Positions 1-9,089 of a stretch of 64,000 nt of DNA are shown piece by piece. The notes under the pieces are model-generated. The model saw nothing but the letters and a program-made list of their open reading frames with translations. It was not told the DNA's origin and made no database searches. Every line of letters starts with the position of its first letter. Within the stretch, counting starts at the first letter, position 1. A program made the translations under genes and the position numbers. The stretch is from Bradyrhizobium embrapense (GTDB taxonomy: Bacteria > Pseudomonadota > Alphaproteobacteria > Rhizobiales > Xanthobacteraceae), in the NCBI RefSeq assembly GCF_001189235.2, contig NZ_LFIP02000004.1, positions 248,001 through 312,000 on the forward strand, in the 5' to 3' direction.

Positions 1-20
1 TCGATGGGCGTCTTCCTCAA
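1..20 (-). CDS. Possible first codons of lpxA (cut by window edge)
   Basis: In fabZ-containing lipid A operons lpxA normally follows fabZ. The 92 bases after the fabZ stop contain no ATG or GTG on this strand. A TTG preceded by AGGA at a five-base spacing would begin a frame reading M-R-K-T-P-I-D, and LpxA proteins usually have an Ile-Asp near the N-terminus. Only six codons are visible, so this is an inference from gene order plus a weak start signal. The true start may lie outside the window. Confidence 0.25.
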
Positions 21-92
21 CCGCGTCCTGCGAATCGCCGGCGCGAACGGCCGGTATGCTTGCAGGACGTCGTGACGACGGCGACCGGAAGC

Positions 93-551
93 TTAGTCCG
101 TCAGCATCGCGCCGACATCGGCCTCGGCGACCACCTGACCGTTGACCTTGGCGTCACCGTGAAACCACCACATCGTCTTGCGGCGACCGAGCGAGCGCAT
201 GTGATACTCGATGGTGTCGCCGGGCATCACCGGCTTCCTGAACTTGCACTTGTCGATGGTGAGAAAATACACGGCGCGCGGCTTCTGGGTGCCCTCGACC
301 GACTTGATGCCGATCACGCCGGCGGTCTGCGCCATCGCTTCGATCATCATCACGCCGGGGTACACCGGACGATCCGGGAAGTGTCCCTGAAACGGCGGCT
401 CGTTGAAGGTGACGTTCTTGATGCCGATGCCGCTGTAGTCGGTGCGGATCTTGATCACGCGGTCGATCAGCAACATCGGAAAGCGATGCGGGAGCGTCTT
501 CAGGATATCGTTGATATCCACGAGCTCGAATTTGACCGGTGCCTCCTCCAT
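93..551 (-). CDS. fabZ: 3-hydroxyacyl-[acyl-carrier-protein] dehydratase FabZ
   Basis: FabZ dehydrates 3-hydroxyacyl-ACP to trans-2-enoyl-ACP in the cytosolic fatty-acid elongation cycle and competes with LpxA and LpxD for hydroxyacyl-ACP. The 152-residue product has the usual hot-dog fold length. It shows the catalytic His in GHFPDRPVYPGV and the catalytic Glu in MIEAMAQ. The chosen ATG overlaps the lpxD stop as ATGA, which indicates translational coupling. A longer in-frame reading up to position 623 only adds residues that overlap lpxD and is not believed. It lies in a lipid A/fatty acid operon after lpxD, probably followed by lpxA. Confidence 0.96.
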   Translation of the reverse strand: MEEAPVKFELVDINDILKTLPHRFPMLLIDRVIKIRTDYSGIGIKNVTFNEPPFQGHFPDRPVYPGVMMIEAMAQTAGVIGIKSVEGTQKPRAVYFLTIDKCKFRKPVMPGDTIEYHMRSLGRRKTMWWFHGDAKVNGQVVAEADVGAMLTD

Positions 552-1612
552 CACTCCTGTTCCTTGCCTTTGGCTTCGTTGTCGCGCACCAGGCGCTCCA
601 CCGCGATAATTTCCCTGAACCACTGCTTGGTCGGTTTGGCGAAATGCCCGCCCCAGCGACCATTGGCCGGAATGTCGTCCTTGACCGCGCTCATCGCCGT
701 CACCTGGGCGCCGTCGCCGATCTTGAGGTGGTTATTGATGCCCACCTTGGCGCCGAGCGCGACGTTGTCGCCGATCGTCAGACTGCCGGCGAGCCCGATC
801 TGGGCCGCAAGCAGGCAGTGCCGGCCGATGATCACATTGTGGCCGATCTGGACCTGGTTGTCGATTTTGGTGCCCTCGCCGATCACGGTGTCGCGCAGGG
901 AACCGCGGTCGATGGTCGAAGCGGCGCCGACCTCGACATTGTTCTGGATCACCACGCGGCCGGTCTGCGGCACTTTCACATGGCCCTTTGGCCCGAAGAA
1001 GATGAAGCCGTAGCCGTCCTGGCCGATATTGCAGCCAGGGTGGATCAGCACGTTGTTGCCGATCAACGCGAACTGAATGGTGGTCTTGGCACCGACATTG
1101 CAGTCGCGACCGATCTTGACGTCGGCGCCGATCACCGCGCCGGCGCCAATGATGGTGCCGGCGCCGATCTCGACCCGCGGGCCGATCACGACCAGCGGAT
1201 CGACGATGACGCCGTCCTCGAGGCGCGCGGTGGGATCGATGATCGCCGACGGGGCGATACCCTCGGTCCCGAACCATGATTGCGGCCGCAGTGCATCGGC
1301 GTGCCACTCGCGGGCGAGCTCGACGAACACCTGGAACGGCTTTGCAGCGCGCAGCACGGCGGTGCCCTTCGGCACCTCCGCCTCGAAACGCGGGCTGACC
1401 AGGCAGGCGCCGGCCTTGGTCGCGGCCAGCTGGTCGGCGTATTTGAGATTGTCGAAAAAGGCGAGATGCATCGGGCCGGCCTCGTCGAGCGAGGCCAGCC
1501 CCCTGATCTGAAGCGCCCCCCTCTCGGGGTCGACCAGTTGCGCCTTCGTCAGCGCGGCGATTTCAGCCAGCGATGACGAAGGAGGACTCTTGAAGAAGAT
1601 CGGCTGCGCCAT
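551..1612 (-). CDS. lpxD: UDP-3-O-(3-hydroxyacyl)glucosamine N-acyltransferase LpxD
   Basis: LpxD adds the N-linked hydroxyacyl chain from ACP to UDP-3-O-acylglucosamine, the third step of lipid A synthesis in the cytosol. The 353-residue length matches the family. An N-terminal uridine-binding domain (about residues 1-100) precedes a long run of hexapeptide repeats forming a left-handed beta helix (about 105-320), with the active-site His region around IQIGHNVIIG. It starts 32 bases after bamA and overlaps fabZ by one ATGA, so bamA-lpxD-fabZ is read as one unit, as in other alphaproteobacteria. Confidence 0.97.
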   Translation of the reverse strand: MAQPIFFKSPPSSSLAEIAALTKAQLVDPERGALQIRGLASLDEAGPMHLAFFDNLKYADQLAATKAGACLVSPRFEAEVPKGTAVLRAAKPFQVFVELAREWHADALRPQSWFGTEGIAPSAIIDPTARLEDGVIVDPLVVIGPRVEIGAGTIIGAGAVIGADVKIGRDCNVGAKTTIQFALIGNNVLIHPGCNIGQDGYGFIFFGPKGHVKVPQTGRVVIQNNVEVGAASTIDRGSLRDTVIGEGTKIDNQVQIGHNVIIGRHCLLAAQIGLAGSLTIGDNVALGAKVGINNHLKIGDGAQVTAMSAVKDDIPANGRWGGHFAKPTKQWFREIIAVERLVRDNEAKGKEQE

Positions 1613-1644
1613 TCCATCCGTCGCAGTCCGGTCGAGCAGCGGAC

Positions 1645-4188
1645 TTAGAAAGTCGTACCGCCACCGAACCGGAATTCTTGCACGCGGTCATACGCACCCT
1701 TGGTCAGCGGCACGGCGTAGTCGAAGCGCAGCGGACCAAACGGCGACTGCCAGATCAGACCAACACCGACCGAGGTACGGACAACCTTGCTGTCGTCATA
1801 GCTCAGACCCAGGCAGGTACCCGGAGACGGCGGGTTGTTCGTCGGCCTGATACAGCCGGGCTGGTTGACTTCGCCTGTCGCCGCCCACGACGTCGGTCCC
1901 TGGTAGTCGTACAAGCCGCCGGCGTCGGCATAGACCGCGCCCTTGAGCCCGACTTCCTTCGGCAGGAACCAGAACGGCATCTGCAGTTCCGCCGACACGC
2001 CCCAGTACTTGGTGCCACCGATGGCGTCCATGGTGCCGTACGGGTTGATGTCACGCGGACCGATGCCGTTCGGCGCGAAGCCGCGGACCAGGTTCGGGCC
2101 CATCTGGAAGTGATCCAGCATGCGCAGATCCTGGCTGCCGAGCTTGTTCAGGATGCCGCCCTGGGCGTGGATCACGCCGACGATGTCCGAAACCAGCGGG
2201 GTGTAGTACTTCGCGTCGATCGCGCTCTTGATGTAGCTGACGTCGCCGCCGACGCCGGCGAAGTCCTGCTTGAAGTCGATGATCAGACCGTCGGTCGGGT
2301 TCTTGTTGTTGTCGAGCGTGTTGTAGTTGAGCGTGTAGCCCAGCGCCGAGGTCAGGGTCTTGCCGCCCGCCAACTCCTTGCGGACCGGCAGCGAGGCTTC
2401 GCCGTCGCTGTAGCAGCCGAGACCATTGGTCGACACCAGGCTGATGCCGTTCAGGTTCGCATAAGCCGGGCTCGGATTGAACGCGGGATTGGGCGTTACA
2501 CCGTCAGCCAGGAAGGGATTGTTGTTACAGTTGTTGAGCGTCGACGGCAGGGTGATTTCCTGCTGATAGATCGAGTAGCGCAACTGCAGCGACAGATCTT
2601 CCCGCAGGCTGAAGCCGAGACGCGGGCTGAAGCCGAGCGTCTTGGTGCCGTAGGCGATGTAGCTGTTGGACAGCTGCTGGCGCTGGTACAAATCGAGGCC
2701 GAGCGCCACGCGGTAGTCGAGCAGATACGGCTCGACGAACGACAGCGAGTAGCCGCGGGCATACTGGCCGTAAGTCACCGACGCCTTCGCGAACAGGCCG
2801 CGGCCGAGCAGGTTGCGCTCGGAGACGCTGACTTCAGCCAACGCGCCGTCGGTGGTCGAATAGCCGCCCGACACCGAGAAGTCGCCGGTCGACTTCTCTT
2901 CGAGATCGACGATCAGGATGACGCGATCGCTGGAGGATCCGGGCTCGGTGGTGATCTTCACGGTCTTGAAGAAATCGAGGTTCTTCAACCGGCGCTCGGC
3001 ACGGTCGACCAGCGCACGGTTGTAGGCATCGCCTTCCGAGATATCGAATTCGCGGCGGATCACGTAATCCCGCGTGCGGCTGTTGCCGCGGATGTTGATG
3101 CGCTCGATATAGGTGCGCGGACCTTCATCGATCGCGAAGGTGATCGACACCGTGTGATTGTCGAAATTGCGATCACCGCGCGGCCGGACCACCGCGAACG
3201 CGTAGCCGCGGCGGGACGCCTCGATCTGCATTTCCTCGACCGACTTCTCCAGCGCCTCGGCGTTGTAGAGCGAGCCGACATTGACGCGCGAATAGGAGCG
3301 CAGCGCGTTCGGATCGAGCGTGTTGATCGACGAGGTGAAGTTGACGGACGCAACGCGGTACTGCTGGCCCTCCTCGATCTTGAAGGTAACCAGGAAGCCC
3401 TTCTTGTCGGGATCGTATTCGGTCAGCGCGGCCACGACCTGAACGTCGGCATAGCCGTTCTTGAGGTAGAAGCGGCGCAGCAGGTCACGGTCGGCCTCGA
3501 CCCGGTCGGGATCGTAGACGTCGTTGCCGCCGAGGAAGCTCAGCAGGTTCGATTCGCGAGTCTTGATGACGTCGCGCAGGCGGGACGCCGAATAGGCATT
3601 GTTGCCGATGAACTCGATCGACCGGACACCGGTCTTCACGCCTTCATTGATCTCGAAGATCAGGTCGACGCGGTTGTTCGGCTGCTCGATGATCTGCGGA
3701 TTCACCCGCACGTCGTAGCGGCCCGAACGGCGGTAGATCTCGGCGATGCGCAGGGCATCCGACTGCACCATCGGACGCGAGAAGGTGCCGCGAGGCTTGG
3801 ACTGGACTTCGGCAGTGAGCTGCTCGTCCTTGACCTTCTTGTTGCCTTCGAAGGCAACGCGGCCAATCACCGGGTTCTCGACCACGACCACGACGAGGCG
3901 CCCGCCCCGCTGATCGATATGCACGTCCTGGAACAGGCCCGTCTCGATCAGCGCCTTCAGACCGTCATCGATCTGGGCCTGGCCCAGCCGACCGCCCGGT
4001 CCGGGATGGAAATAGGAGCGGATGGTTTCAAGCTCGACGCGGCGATTCCCCTCCACCGTGATCGAATCGACGGTCTGCGCTTGCGCAGGCGCAGAGACAG
4101 CAACGGCCGCCAAAGTGGCCGCCACCGGCGCGGCGAACATGACCAAGGCGGCGAACAGCCCCCCCCTCACTCGCATTCCAAACATCAT
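1645..4188 (-). CDS. bamA: Outer-membrane protein assembly factor BamA
   Basis: BamA is the Omp85-family core of the machine that folds beta-barrel proteins into the outer membrane. The product has a signal peptide ending near SAPAQAQ, about five POTRA repeats (first one beginning DSITVEGNRRVE, about residues 40-420) and a C-terminal 16-strand barrel ending in Phe, the usual OMP signal. The first of two adjacent ATGs with an upstream AAGGG was taken as start, giving 847 residues; an extension to 4251 would put 21 unlikely residues before the signal peptide. It lies between rseP and lpxD. Confidence 0.96.
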   Translation of the reverse strand: MMFGMRVRGGLFAALVMFAAPVAATLAAVAVSAPAQAQTVDSITVEGNRRVELETIRSYFHPGPGGRLGQAQIDDGLKALIETGLFQDVHIDQRGGRLVVVVVENPVIGRVAFEGNKKVKDEQLTAEVQSKPRGTFSRPMVQSDALRIAEIYRRSGRYDVRVNPQIIEQPNNRVDLIFEINEGVKTGVRSIEFIGNNAYSASRLRDVIKTRESNLLSFLGGNDVYDPDRVEADRDLLRRFYLKNGYADVQVVAALTEYDPDKKGFLVTFKIEEGQQYRVASVNFTSSINTLDPNALRSYSRVNVGSLYNAEALEKSVEEMQIEASRRGYAFAVVRPRGDRNFDNHTVSITFAIDEGPRTYIERINIRGNSRTRDYVIRREFDISEGDAYNRALVDRAERRLKNLDFFKTVKITTEPGSSSDRVILIVDLEEKSTGDFSVSGGYSTTDGALAEVSVSERNLLGRGLFAKASVTYGQYARGYSLSFVEPYLLDYRVALGLDLYQRQQLSNSYIAYGTKTLGFSPRLGFSLREDLSLQLRYSIYQQEITLPSTLNNCNNNPFLADGVTPNPAFNPSPAYANLNGISLVSTNGLGCYSDGEASLPVRKELAGGKTLTSALGYTLNYNTLDNNKNPTDGLIIDFKQDFAGVGGDVSYIKSAIDAKYYTPLVSDIVGVIHAQGGILNKLGSQDLRMLDHFQMGPNLVRGFAPNGIGPRDINPYGTMDAIGGTKYWGVSAELQMPFWFLPKEVGLKGAVYADAGGLYDYQGPTSWAATGEVNQPGCIRPTNNPPSPGTCLGLSYDDSKVVRTSVGVGLIWQSPFGPLRFDYAVPLTKGAYDRVQEFRFGGGTTF

Positions 4189-4329
4189 GCGCAACGCGCC
4201 CTTATCTTTAGCAATGCCGGACCGTTCCCCAACGACCCGACAGATTCCCAACCTGCCGCTCAGCTTGTAGCCAACTTTGCCGAGGGGGCAAACTTGCTAG
4301 AGCTGAACATTTCCATTTTCGTTCCAAGA

Positions 4330-4347
4330 CGTTGCCCATTGGCAACG
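4330..4347 (-). other. Small inverted repeat downstream of rseP
   Basis: Seven-base arms CGTTGCC and GGCAACG flank a four-base loop 19 bases after the rseP stop and before bamA. There is no T-tract, so it is not a standard intrinsic terminator. It may stabilise or process the rseP-bamA transcript. Confidence 0.3.
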
Positions 4348-4365
4348 CCACAGAAAAGCCCCGTT

Positions 4366-5517
4366 TCAGGACCCTGCGATTCTGAGGATGTCGTTATACG
4401 TCGCAAACACCATCAGCATCAGAACCAAACCAAGCCCGATTCGGAAACCCACCTCCTGCGTCCGCTCTGAAAGCGGGCGTCCACGAAGCGCCTCCGCGCC
4501 GTAGAACAGCAGGTGTCCACCATCCAGAAGCGGGATCGGGAACAAATTCAACAGCCCGATCGAGACCGAAAGGATGGCGCAGAGGTTGACGACGAACTGG
4601 AACCCGGCGCTCGCGGCCTGGCCCGACAGCTTCGCGATTCCGATCACCCCGCTCACCTCGGCCGGATTGCCGGTTCCGACGAACAGCGAGCCCAGGAACT
4701 TGAACGTGCTCGAAATAATATACCAAACCTGCTCGACACCGATCTTCATGGCTTCAAAGACGCCGACCGGGGCGCTGGATGCTTCGCCGACCTGAGCCTT
4801 GTGCTCGATTCCGAGCACGCCGATTCGGTGGGCATTGCCGAAGGGGTCCTTGACCTCCTTCAGCGCCGGCGTCGCCTTCAGCGCGACGATCGCGCCGTCT
4901 CGTTTCACTTGGAAACCAAGCTCTGAACCAGCATTCGAAGCTACGATCCGCTGCATGTCGGCGAAGCTCTGGATCGCGCTGCCGTCGATATCAACCACGA
5001 CATCACCGACCTTAAAGCCCGCGCTCGCAGCGGCGCTCTCGGCAACCAGGCCGTCGACCCGGGCGATGGTGCTGGGCTTGCCGTAATAGAGCGCCATCCC
5101 GGCGAAGATCAGGGCGCCGAGAATGAAGTTCGCTACCGGACCGGCCGCGACGATGGCGGTGCGCTTGCCGACCGACTTGTGATGGAAGCTGCCTTCGCGC
5201 TCCTCCGCCGTCATGGCGGCGAGCGTCTCCGTCGACGGCGTCGACGCCTCGCTGTCGTCGCCGAAGAACTTGACATAACCGCCGAGTGGAATCGCCGAGA
5301 TCTTCCAGCGTGTGCCGAGCCGGTCGTTGAAGCCGGCAAGCTCCGGCCCAAATCCCAGCGAGAACGTCAGCACCTTCACGCCGGCCCAGCGCGCGACCAG
5401 GAAATGGCCGAGCTCGTGAAAGAAAACGACGATGGTCAGGACGAAGAGAAAGGGAACGATATAGCCGAGGAGCCCATGGCTCAACGCATTGACACTATGA
5501 AGAAAATACTCGGGCAT
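4366..5517 (-). CDS. rseP: Site-2 intramembrane zinc metalloprotease RseP
   Basis: RseP cleaves transmembrane anti-sigma factors and remnant signal peptides within the inner membrane. The 383-residue protein has the zinc-binding HELGH motif in its first membrane segment (about residues 34-38), a single PDZ-like domain in the middle (around GFKVGDVVVDIDG) and a late membrane segment with the third ligand in PIPLLDGGH. The chosen ATG follows GGGGAG; nine extra codons upstream are possible but lack a better signal. It follows dxr and precedes bamA, the standard alphaproteobacterial order. The single PDZ domain is typical of this group. Confidence 0.95.
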   Translation of the reverse strand: MPEYFLHSVNALSHGLLGYIVPFLFVLTIVVFFHELGHFLVARWAGVKVLTFSLGFGPELAGFNDRLGTRWKISAIPLGGYVKFFGDDSEASTPSTETLAAMTAEEREGSFHHKSVGKRTAIVAAGPVANFILGALIFAGMALYYGKPSTIARVDGLVAESAAASAGFKVGDVVVDIDGSAIQSFADMQRIVASNAGSELGFQVKRDGAIVALKATPALKEVKDPFGNAHRIGVLGIEHKAQVGEASSAPVGVFEAMKIGVEQVWYIISSTFKFLGSLFVGTGNPAEVSGVIGIAKLSGQAASAGFQFVVNLCAILSVSIGLLNLFPIPLLDGGHLLFYGAEALRGRPLSERTQEVGFRIGLGLVLMLMVFATYNDILRIAGS

Positions 5518-5561
5518 AGAACTCCCCTCGACAAGAGCGATCAAGCTCCGTCCCCAACCCT

Positions 5562-6788
5562 CTAGGTTGCCTTTAAGGCAATTTGAGGCAATAGGGCGGC
5601 GGCTTTATTTCGCGCGATATGGTCAACGGAAATCGCATCATCCGCCGAGCGCAGTGGTGGCTGATTCCCCGACCTGATCCAATCGTTCATCGTCGCCTCG
5701 ACCAGCCGGGCGATCGCGCCGAACTTAATCTTGCCGGCAATAAACGCGGCGACCGCGATCTCGTTCGCTGCGTTGTAGACCGTCGTCGCGCCGTGGCCGC
5801 GCCGCAGCGCCTCATAGGCGAGCCGCAGTCCCGGGAAGCGCTGGAAGTCCGGCGCCTCGAAGGTGAGCTGTCCGATTTTTGCGAGATCGAGCTTGGCTGA
5901 CGGGCCGACGACGCGGTCGGGCCAGCCGAGGCAGTGCGCGATCGGAATCCGCATGTCGGGCGTGCCGAGCTGGGCGACCACCGAGCGGTCGGAGAACTCG
6001 ACCATGCCATGGATGATCGACTGCGGATGCACCAGCACGTCGATCTCGTCGGGCGCCAGGGCGAACAGGTAGGATGCCTCGATCACCTCGAGGCCCTTGT
6101 TCATCATCGAGGCGGAATCGATCGTGATCTTCTGCCCCATGCTCCAGTTGGGATGCTTCAGCGCCTGTTCCAGCGTCGCCTGCTCGATGTCGGCGGGAGC
6201 CCAGGTGCGGAACGGCCCGCCGGACGCAGTGATGATCACCCGCGTCAGCTCCTCGCGATTGCCTGATGCCAGCGCCTGGAACAGCGCATTATGTTCGGAA
6301 TCGGCCGGCAGGATGCAGGCGCCGGCCTTCTTGGCCCGTTCCATGAAGATGTCACCGGCACAGACCAGGCATTCCTTGTTGGCGAGTGCGACGGTCGCGC
6401 CGCGGTCGACAGCGGCAAGTGCCGGCTTCAATCCGGCCGCGCCGCTGACCGCCGCCATCACCCAGTCCGCCGGCCGCGCGGCGGCCTCGATGATGGCGCT
6501 CTCCCCGGCCCCGCATTCGATCCGGGTTCCAGCCAGCGCGTCCTTCAGTTCGGAAAGCTTCGCCGGATCGGCGATGGCGGCGAACCGCGCGCCGAACTCC
6601 TTGGCGAGCTTGGCGAGGCCCTCGACATTGCTGTTCGCGGTCAGCGCCTCGACCCGGTAGCGGTCGCGCGCACCACGCAACAGATCCATCGTGCTGTCGC
6701 CGATCGAGCCGGTGGCACCGAGGACGGTCACGGTCCGTACGGCCGATGCCGCCACGGCCTTGTTGTTACGCAACGGAACTGCGCTCAT
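5562..6788 (-). CDS. dxr: 1-deoxy-D-xylulose-5-phosphate reductoisomerase
   Basis: Dxr converts DXP to 2-C-methyl-D-erythritol 4-phosphate with NADPH, the committed step of the MEP isoprenoid pathway in the cytosol. The 408-residue product has the dinucleotide-binding GATGSIG near residue 25, the metal and substrate region with PADSEHNA, and the flexible loop region ASGGPF. The start four bases after the cdsA stop was chosen; a 40-codon in-frame extension into cdsA is rejected. Placement next to uppS makes sense because both serve undecaprenyl phosphate supply for envelope synthesis. Confidence 0.97.
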   Translation of the reverse strand: MSAVPLRNNKAVAASAVRTVTVLGATGSIGDSTMDLLRGARDRYRVEALTANSNVEGLAKLAKEFGARFAAIADPAKLSELKDALAGTRIECGAGESAIIEAAARPADWVMAAVSGAAGLKPALAAVDRGATVALANKECLVCAGDIFMERAKKAGACILPADSEHNALFQALASGNREELTRVIITASGGPFRTWAPADIEQATLEQALKHPNWSMGQKITIDSASMMNKGLEVIEASYLFALAPDEIDVLVHPQSIIHGMVEFSDRSVVAQLGTPDMRIPIAHCLGWPDRVVGPSAKLDLAKIGQLTFEAPDFQRFPGLRLAYEALRRGHGATTVYNAANEIAVAAFIAGKIKFGAIARLVEATMNDWIRSGNQPPLRSADDAISVDHIARNKAAALLPQIALKAT

Positions 6789-6792
6789 CTCA

Positions 6793-7677
6793 TCACCAAA
6801 CCATAAGACCGCGTCCGACGCCATCGGCGCCACCACGGAGAAAGCCGAAAATCGCCGCCACAATGACGGCCGCGACAAATCCGTCCAGGCGATCCAAGAG
6901 GCCGCCATGGCCGGGAATGATGTGGCTCGAATCCTTCACCCCGAACCGCCGCTTCACAGCGGATTCGAAGAGATCGCCGAGTTGCGAGACCACCGACAAC
7001 ACGGCTCCGAGCATCAGCAGCGGGCCCGTCATGCCGATCTCGAAGGCGGCAAAGCAGGCAGCAACCAACAAGCTCGCGACGAAACCGCCGGCCGCGCCGG
7101 CCCATGTCTTCTTCGGGCTGACCCGCACCCAAAGCTTCGGCCCGCCGATGCTGCGGCCCGCGAAATAGCCGCCGATATCGGTGACCCACACGATCAGCAA
7201 CACGAACATCAGCGCGGCAAAGCCCTTCGCCGTATCGAGACGCAGCAGCACCGATGCGATCTCGGCGGCCGCAGCATAGAGCAATCCCGCAATCGCCCAT
7301 CCCGCAGAAGCCCAGTTGCGCTGCAGACCCGCGGCCAACGCCACGACAAACACGCCGACGACAAGGACACGCAGGGCCGCATCGAGATGGCCGGACATCA
7401 GGTAATATCCGGAGATCAGCAATGCGGTCACACCAAGCCCGGCGACGCTAGATTGGCGCCCGAGCCCGGTGACCATGAGCCATTCCACGAACAATCCGAC
7501 CGCCGCCAGCGTCACCAATGCTGACCAGGCGATGCCCCCAATAAAGGCCAGTGCGATCGCGATCGGCGCCAGCACCAGCGCGGCCGCAACGCGCATCGCG
7601 AGGTTGCGCGATCCCTGCTCGCTTGAAGCCGGCGGCTGCTCGCTTGCTGCCGCCGATGCGGCTTCGCGCTCGCTCAC
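6793..7677 (-). CDS. cdsA: Phosphatidate cytidylyltransferase (CDP-diacylglycerol synthase)
   Basis: CdsA makes CDP-diacylglycerol from phosphatidic acid and CTP in the inner membrane, feeding all phospholipid synthesis. The 294-residue product has a polar Ala/Ser/Glu-rich N-terminal tail of about 25 residues, then about eight membrane segments. Near the C-terminus it carries the family signature SAVKRRFGVKDSS and PGHGGLLDRLDG. Its start overlaps the uppS stop by ATGA, and dxr follows after four bases, so the uppS-cdsA-dxr genes are translated together. Confidence 0.96.
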   Translation of the reverse strand: MSEREAASAAASEQPPASSEQGSRNLAMRVAAALVLAPIAIALAFIGGIAWSALVTLAAVGLFVEWLMVTGLGRQSSVAGLGVTALLISGYYLMSGHLDAALRVLVVGVFVVALAAGLQRNWASAGWAIAGLLYAAAAEIASVLLRLDTAKGFAALMFVLLIVWVTDIGGYFAGRSIGGPKLWVRVSPKKTWAGAAGGFVASLLVAACFAAFEIGMTGPLLMLGAVLSVVSQLGDLFESAVKRRFGVKDSSHIIPGHGGLLDRLDGFVAAVIVAAIFGFLRGGADGVGRGLMVW

Positions 7678-8432
7678 GAGCCGGTTTTCGCGGCGAGGCC
7701 GCCGAACCGGCGCTCACGCTTGCCGTATTCCGCGATCGCGTCTTCGAGCGCCGCCTTGTCGAAATCCGGCCAGTGGATCGGCACGAACACGAGCTCGCTA
7801 TAGGCGGCCTGCCACATCAGGAAGTTCGACAGCCGCTGCTCGCCGCTGGTGCGGATGATCAAATCCGGATCCGGAATGTCGGGCGCATCGAGATATTGCC
7901 CGAGCGTATCGGCATCAATGGAATTGGCGTCGCGCTTGCCCTCGGCGACCTCGCGCGCAAGGCGCCGCGCGGCGGCAGCGATCTCCGCCCGAGAGCCGTA
8001 ATTGAAGGCGACCACAAGGTTGAGCTTGACGTTATTCCGCGTCAGCTCCTCGGCCTCGTTCAGCAGCGCGCAGATATCGGGGTCGAGCCCGGCGCGCTCG
8101 CCGATCACGCGCACCCGCACGCCGTCACGGTGCAGCGTCGCCAGATCGTTGCGGATGAAGCGGCGCAGCAGGCCGAACAGATCGCCGATCTCGCTGGCCG
8201 GCCGCGACCAGTTTTCCGAGCTGAACGAAAAGATCGTGAGATAGACGATGCCGAGTTCATGGGCCGCACGCACCACGCGGCGCAGCGCCTCGACACCGCG
8301 GCGATGGCCCTCGACGCGCGGCAGGCCGCGCGAGGCGGCCCAGCGCCCGTTGCCGTCCATGATAACAGCCACGTGCAACGGAGTGCCGGAGCGATCCGGT
8401 CCGTCAGTTGCTGCAGCGGCGGCATTCGACAT
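7674..8432 (-). CDS. uppS: Isoprenyl (undecaprenyl) diphosphate synthase UppS
   Basis: UppS is a cis-prenyltransferase that extends farnesyl diphosphate with isopentenyl diphosphate to the C55 carrier used for peptidoglycan and O-antigen. The 252-residue product shows the conserved VAVIMDGNGRWA near residue 25, whose Asp binds Mg-diphosphate, the SSENWSRP segment and the RTSGEQRLSNF segment near the C-terminus. It follows frr after 20 bases and overlaps cdsA. Family assignment is secure; chain length is inferred from context. Confidence 0.96.
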   Translation of the reverse strand: MSNAAAAATDGPDRSGTPLHVAVIMDGNGRWAASRGLPRVEGHRRGVEALRRVVRAAHELGIVYLTIFSFSSENWSRPASEIGDLFGLLRRFIRNDLATLHRDGVRVRVIGERAGLDPDICALLNEAEELTRNNVKLNLVVAFNYGSRAEIAAAARRLAREVAEGKRDANSIDADTLGQYLDAPDIPDPDLIIRTSGEQRLSNFLMWQAAYSELVFVPIHWPDFDKAALEDAIAEYGKRERRFGGLAAKTGS

Positions 8433-8452
8433 CGGCTCGTTCCCGTAGGCCT

Positions 8453-9016
8453 TCAGACCGTCAGGATTTCCTTTTCCTTGGCGGCAAGCAGCTGATCGAC
8501 TTCGGCGATCACGCCGTCGGTCGCCTTCTGCACCTCGTTCGACAGGCGCTCCTGATCGTCCTCGGAAATCTCGTGATTCTTCTCGAGCTTCTTGATCACG
8601 TCGAGGCCGTCGCGGCGCACGTGGCGTACCGCGACCTTGGCCGCTTCCGCGTATTTGTGCGCGACCTTGACCAGCTCCTTGCGACGCTCCTCGTTGAGTT
8701 CGGGAATCCGCAAGCGCAGCACCTGCCCCTCGGTTGCCGGCGAAAGGCCGAGGTTGGAGTCGACGATCGCCTTCTCCACGGCCTTCACCATCGTCTTGTC
8801 CCAGACCTGCACCGAGAGCAGGCGCGGCTCGGGCACGCTGATGGTCGCAACCTGGTTGAGCGGCATATGCGAGCCGTAAGCCTCGACCTGGACCGGCTCC
8901 AGCATGGAGGCCGCAGCACGGCCGGTACGCAGACCGCCGAGCTCGTGCTTGAGCGCTTGTGTGGCGCCCTGCATGCGGCGCTTCACGTCGTTGATGTCAA
9001 AACCAGCTGCGGCCAT
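8453..9016 (-). CDS. frr: Ribosome recycling factor
   Basis: RRF works with EF-G to split post-termination ribosomes. The product, 187 residues from the chosen ATG, has the family length and the conserved segments LRTGRAAASML, the VPEPRLL region and the C-terminal helix rich in charged residues (EKNHEISEDDQER). GGGAG lies seven bases before this ATG. A reading extended to 9196 would run back into pyrH and is rejected. Position in pyrH-frr-uppS is conserved across bacteria. Confidence 0.97.
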   Translation of the reverse strand: MAAAGFDINDVKRRMQGATQALKHELGGLRTGRAAASMLEPVQVEAYGSHMPLNQVATISVPEPRLLSVQVWDKTMVKAVEKAIVDSNLGLSPATEGQVLRLRIPELNEERRKELVKVAHKYAEAAKVAVRHVRRDGLDVIKKLEKNHEISEDDQERLSNEVQKATDGVIAEVDQLLAAKEKEILTV

Positions 9017-9089
9017 GACGCTTCTCCCTTCACTAGAAACCGGCTGTCGACGCCCTCGGGTCCAAAGTCTGGACCCGGAGGCGCGGCAA

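Noticed and set aside
1678..4470. A 930-codon open frame on the plus strand
   Set aside because: It lies opposite bamA, whose POTRA and barrel parts are clear.
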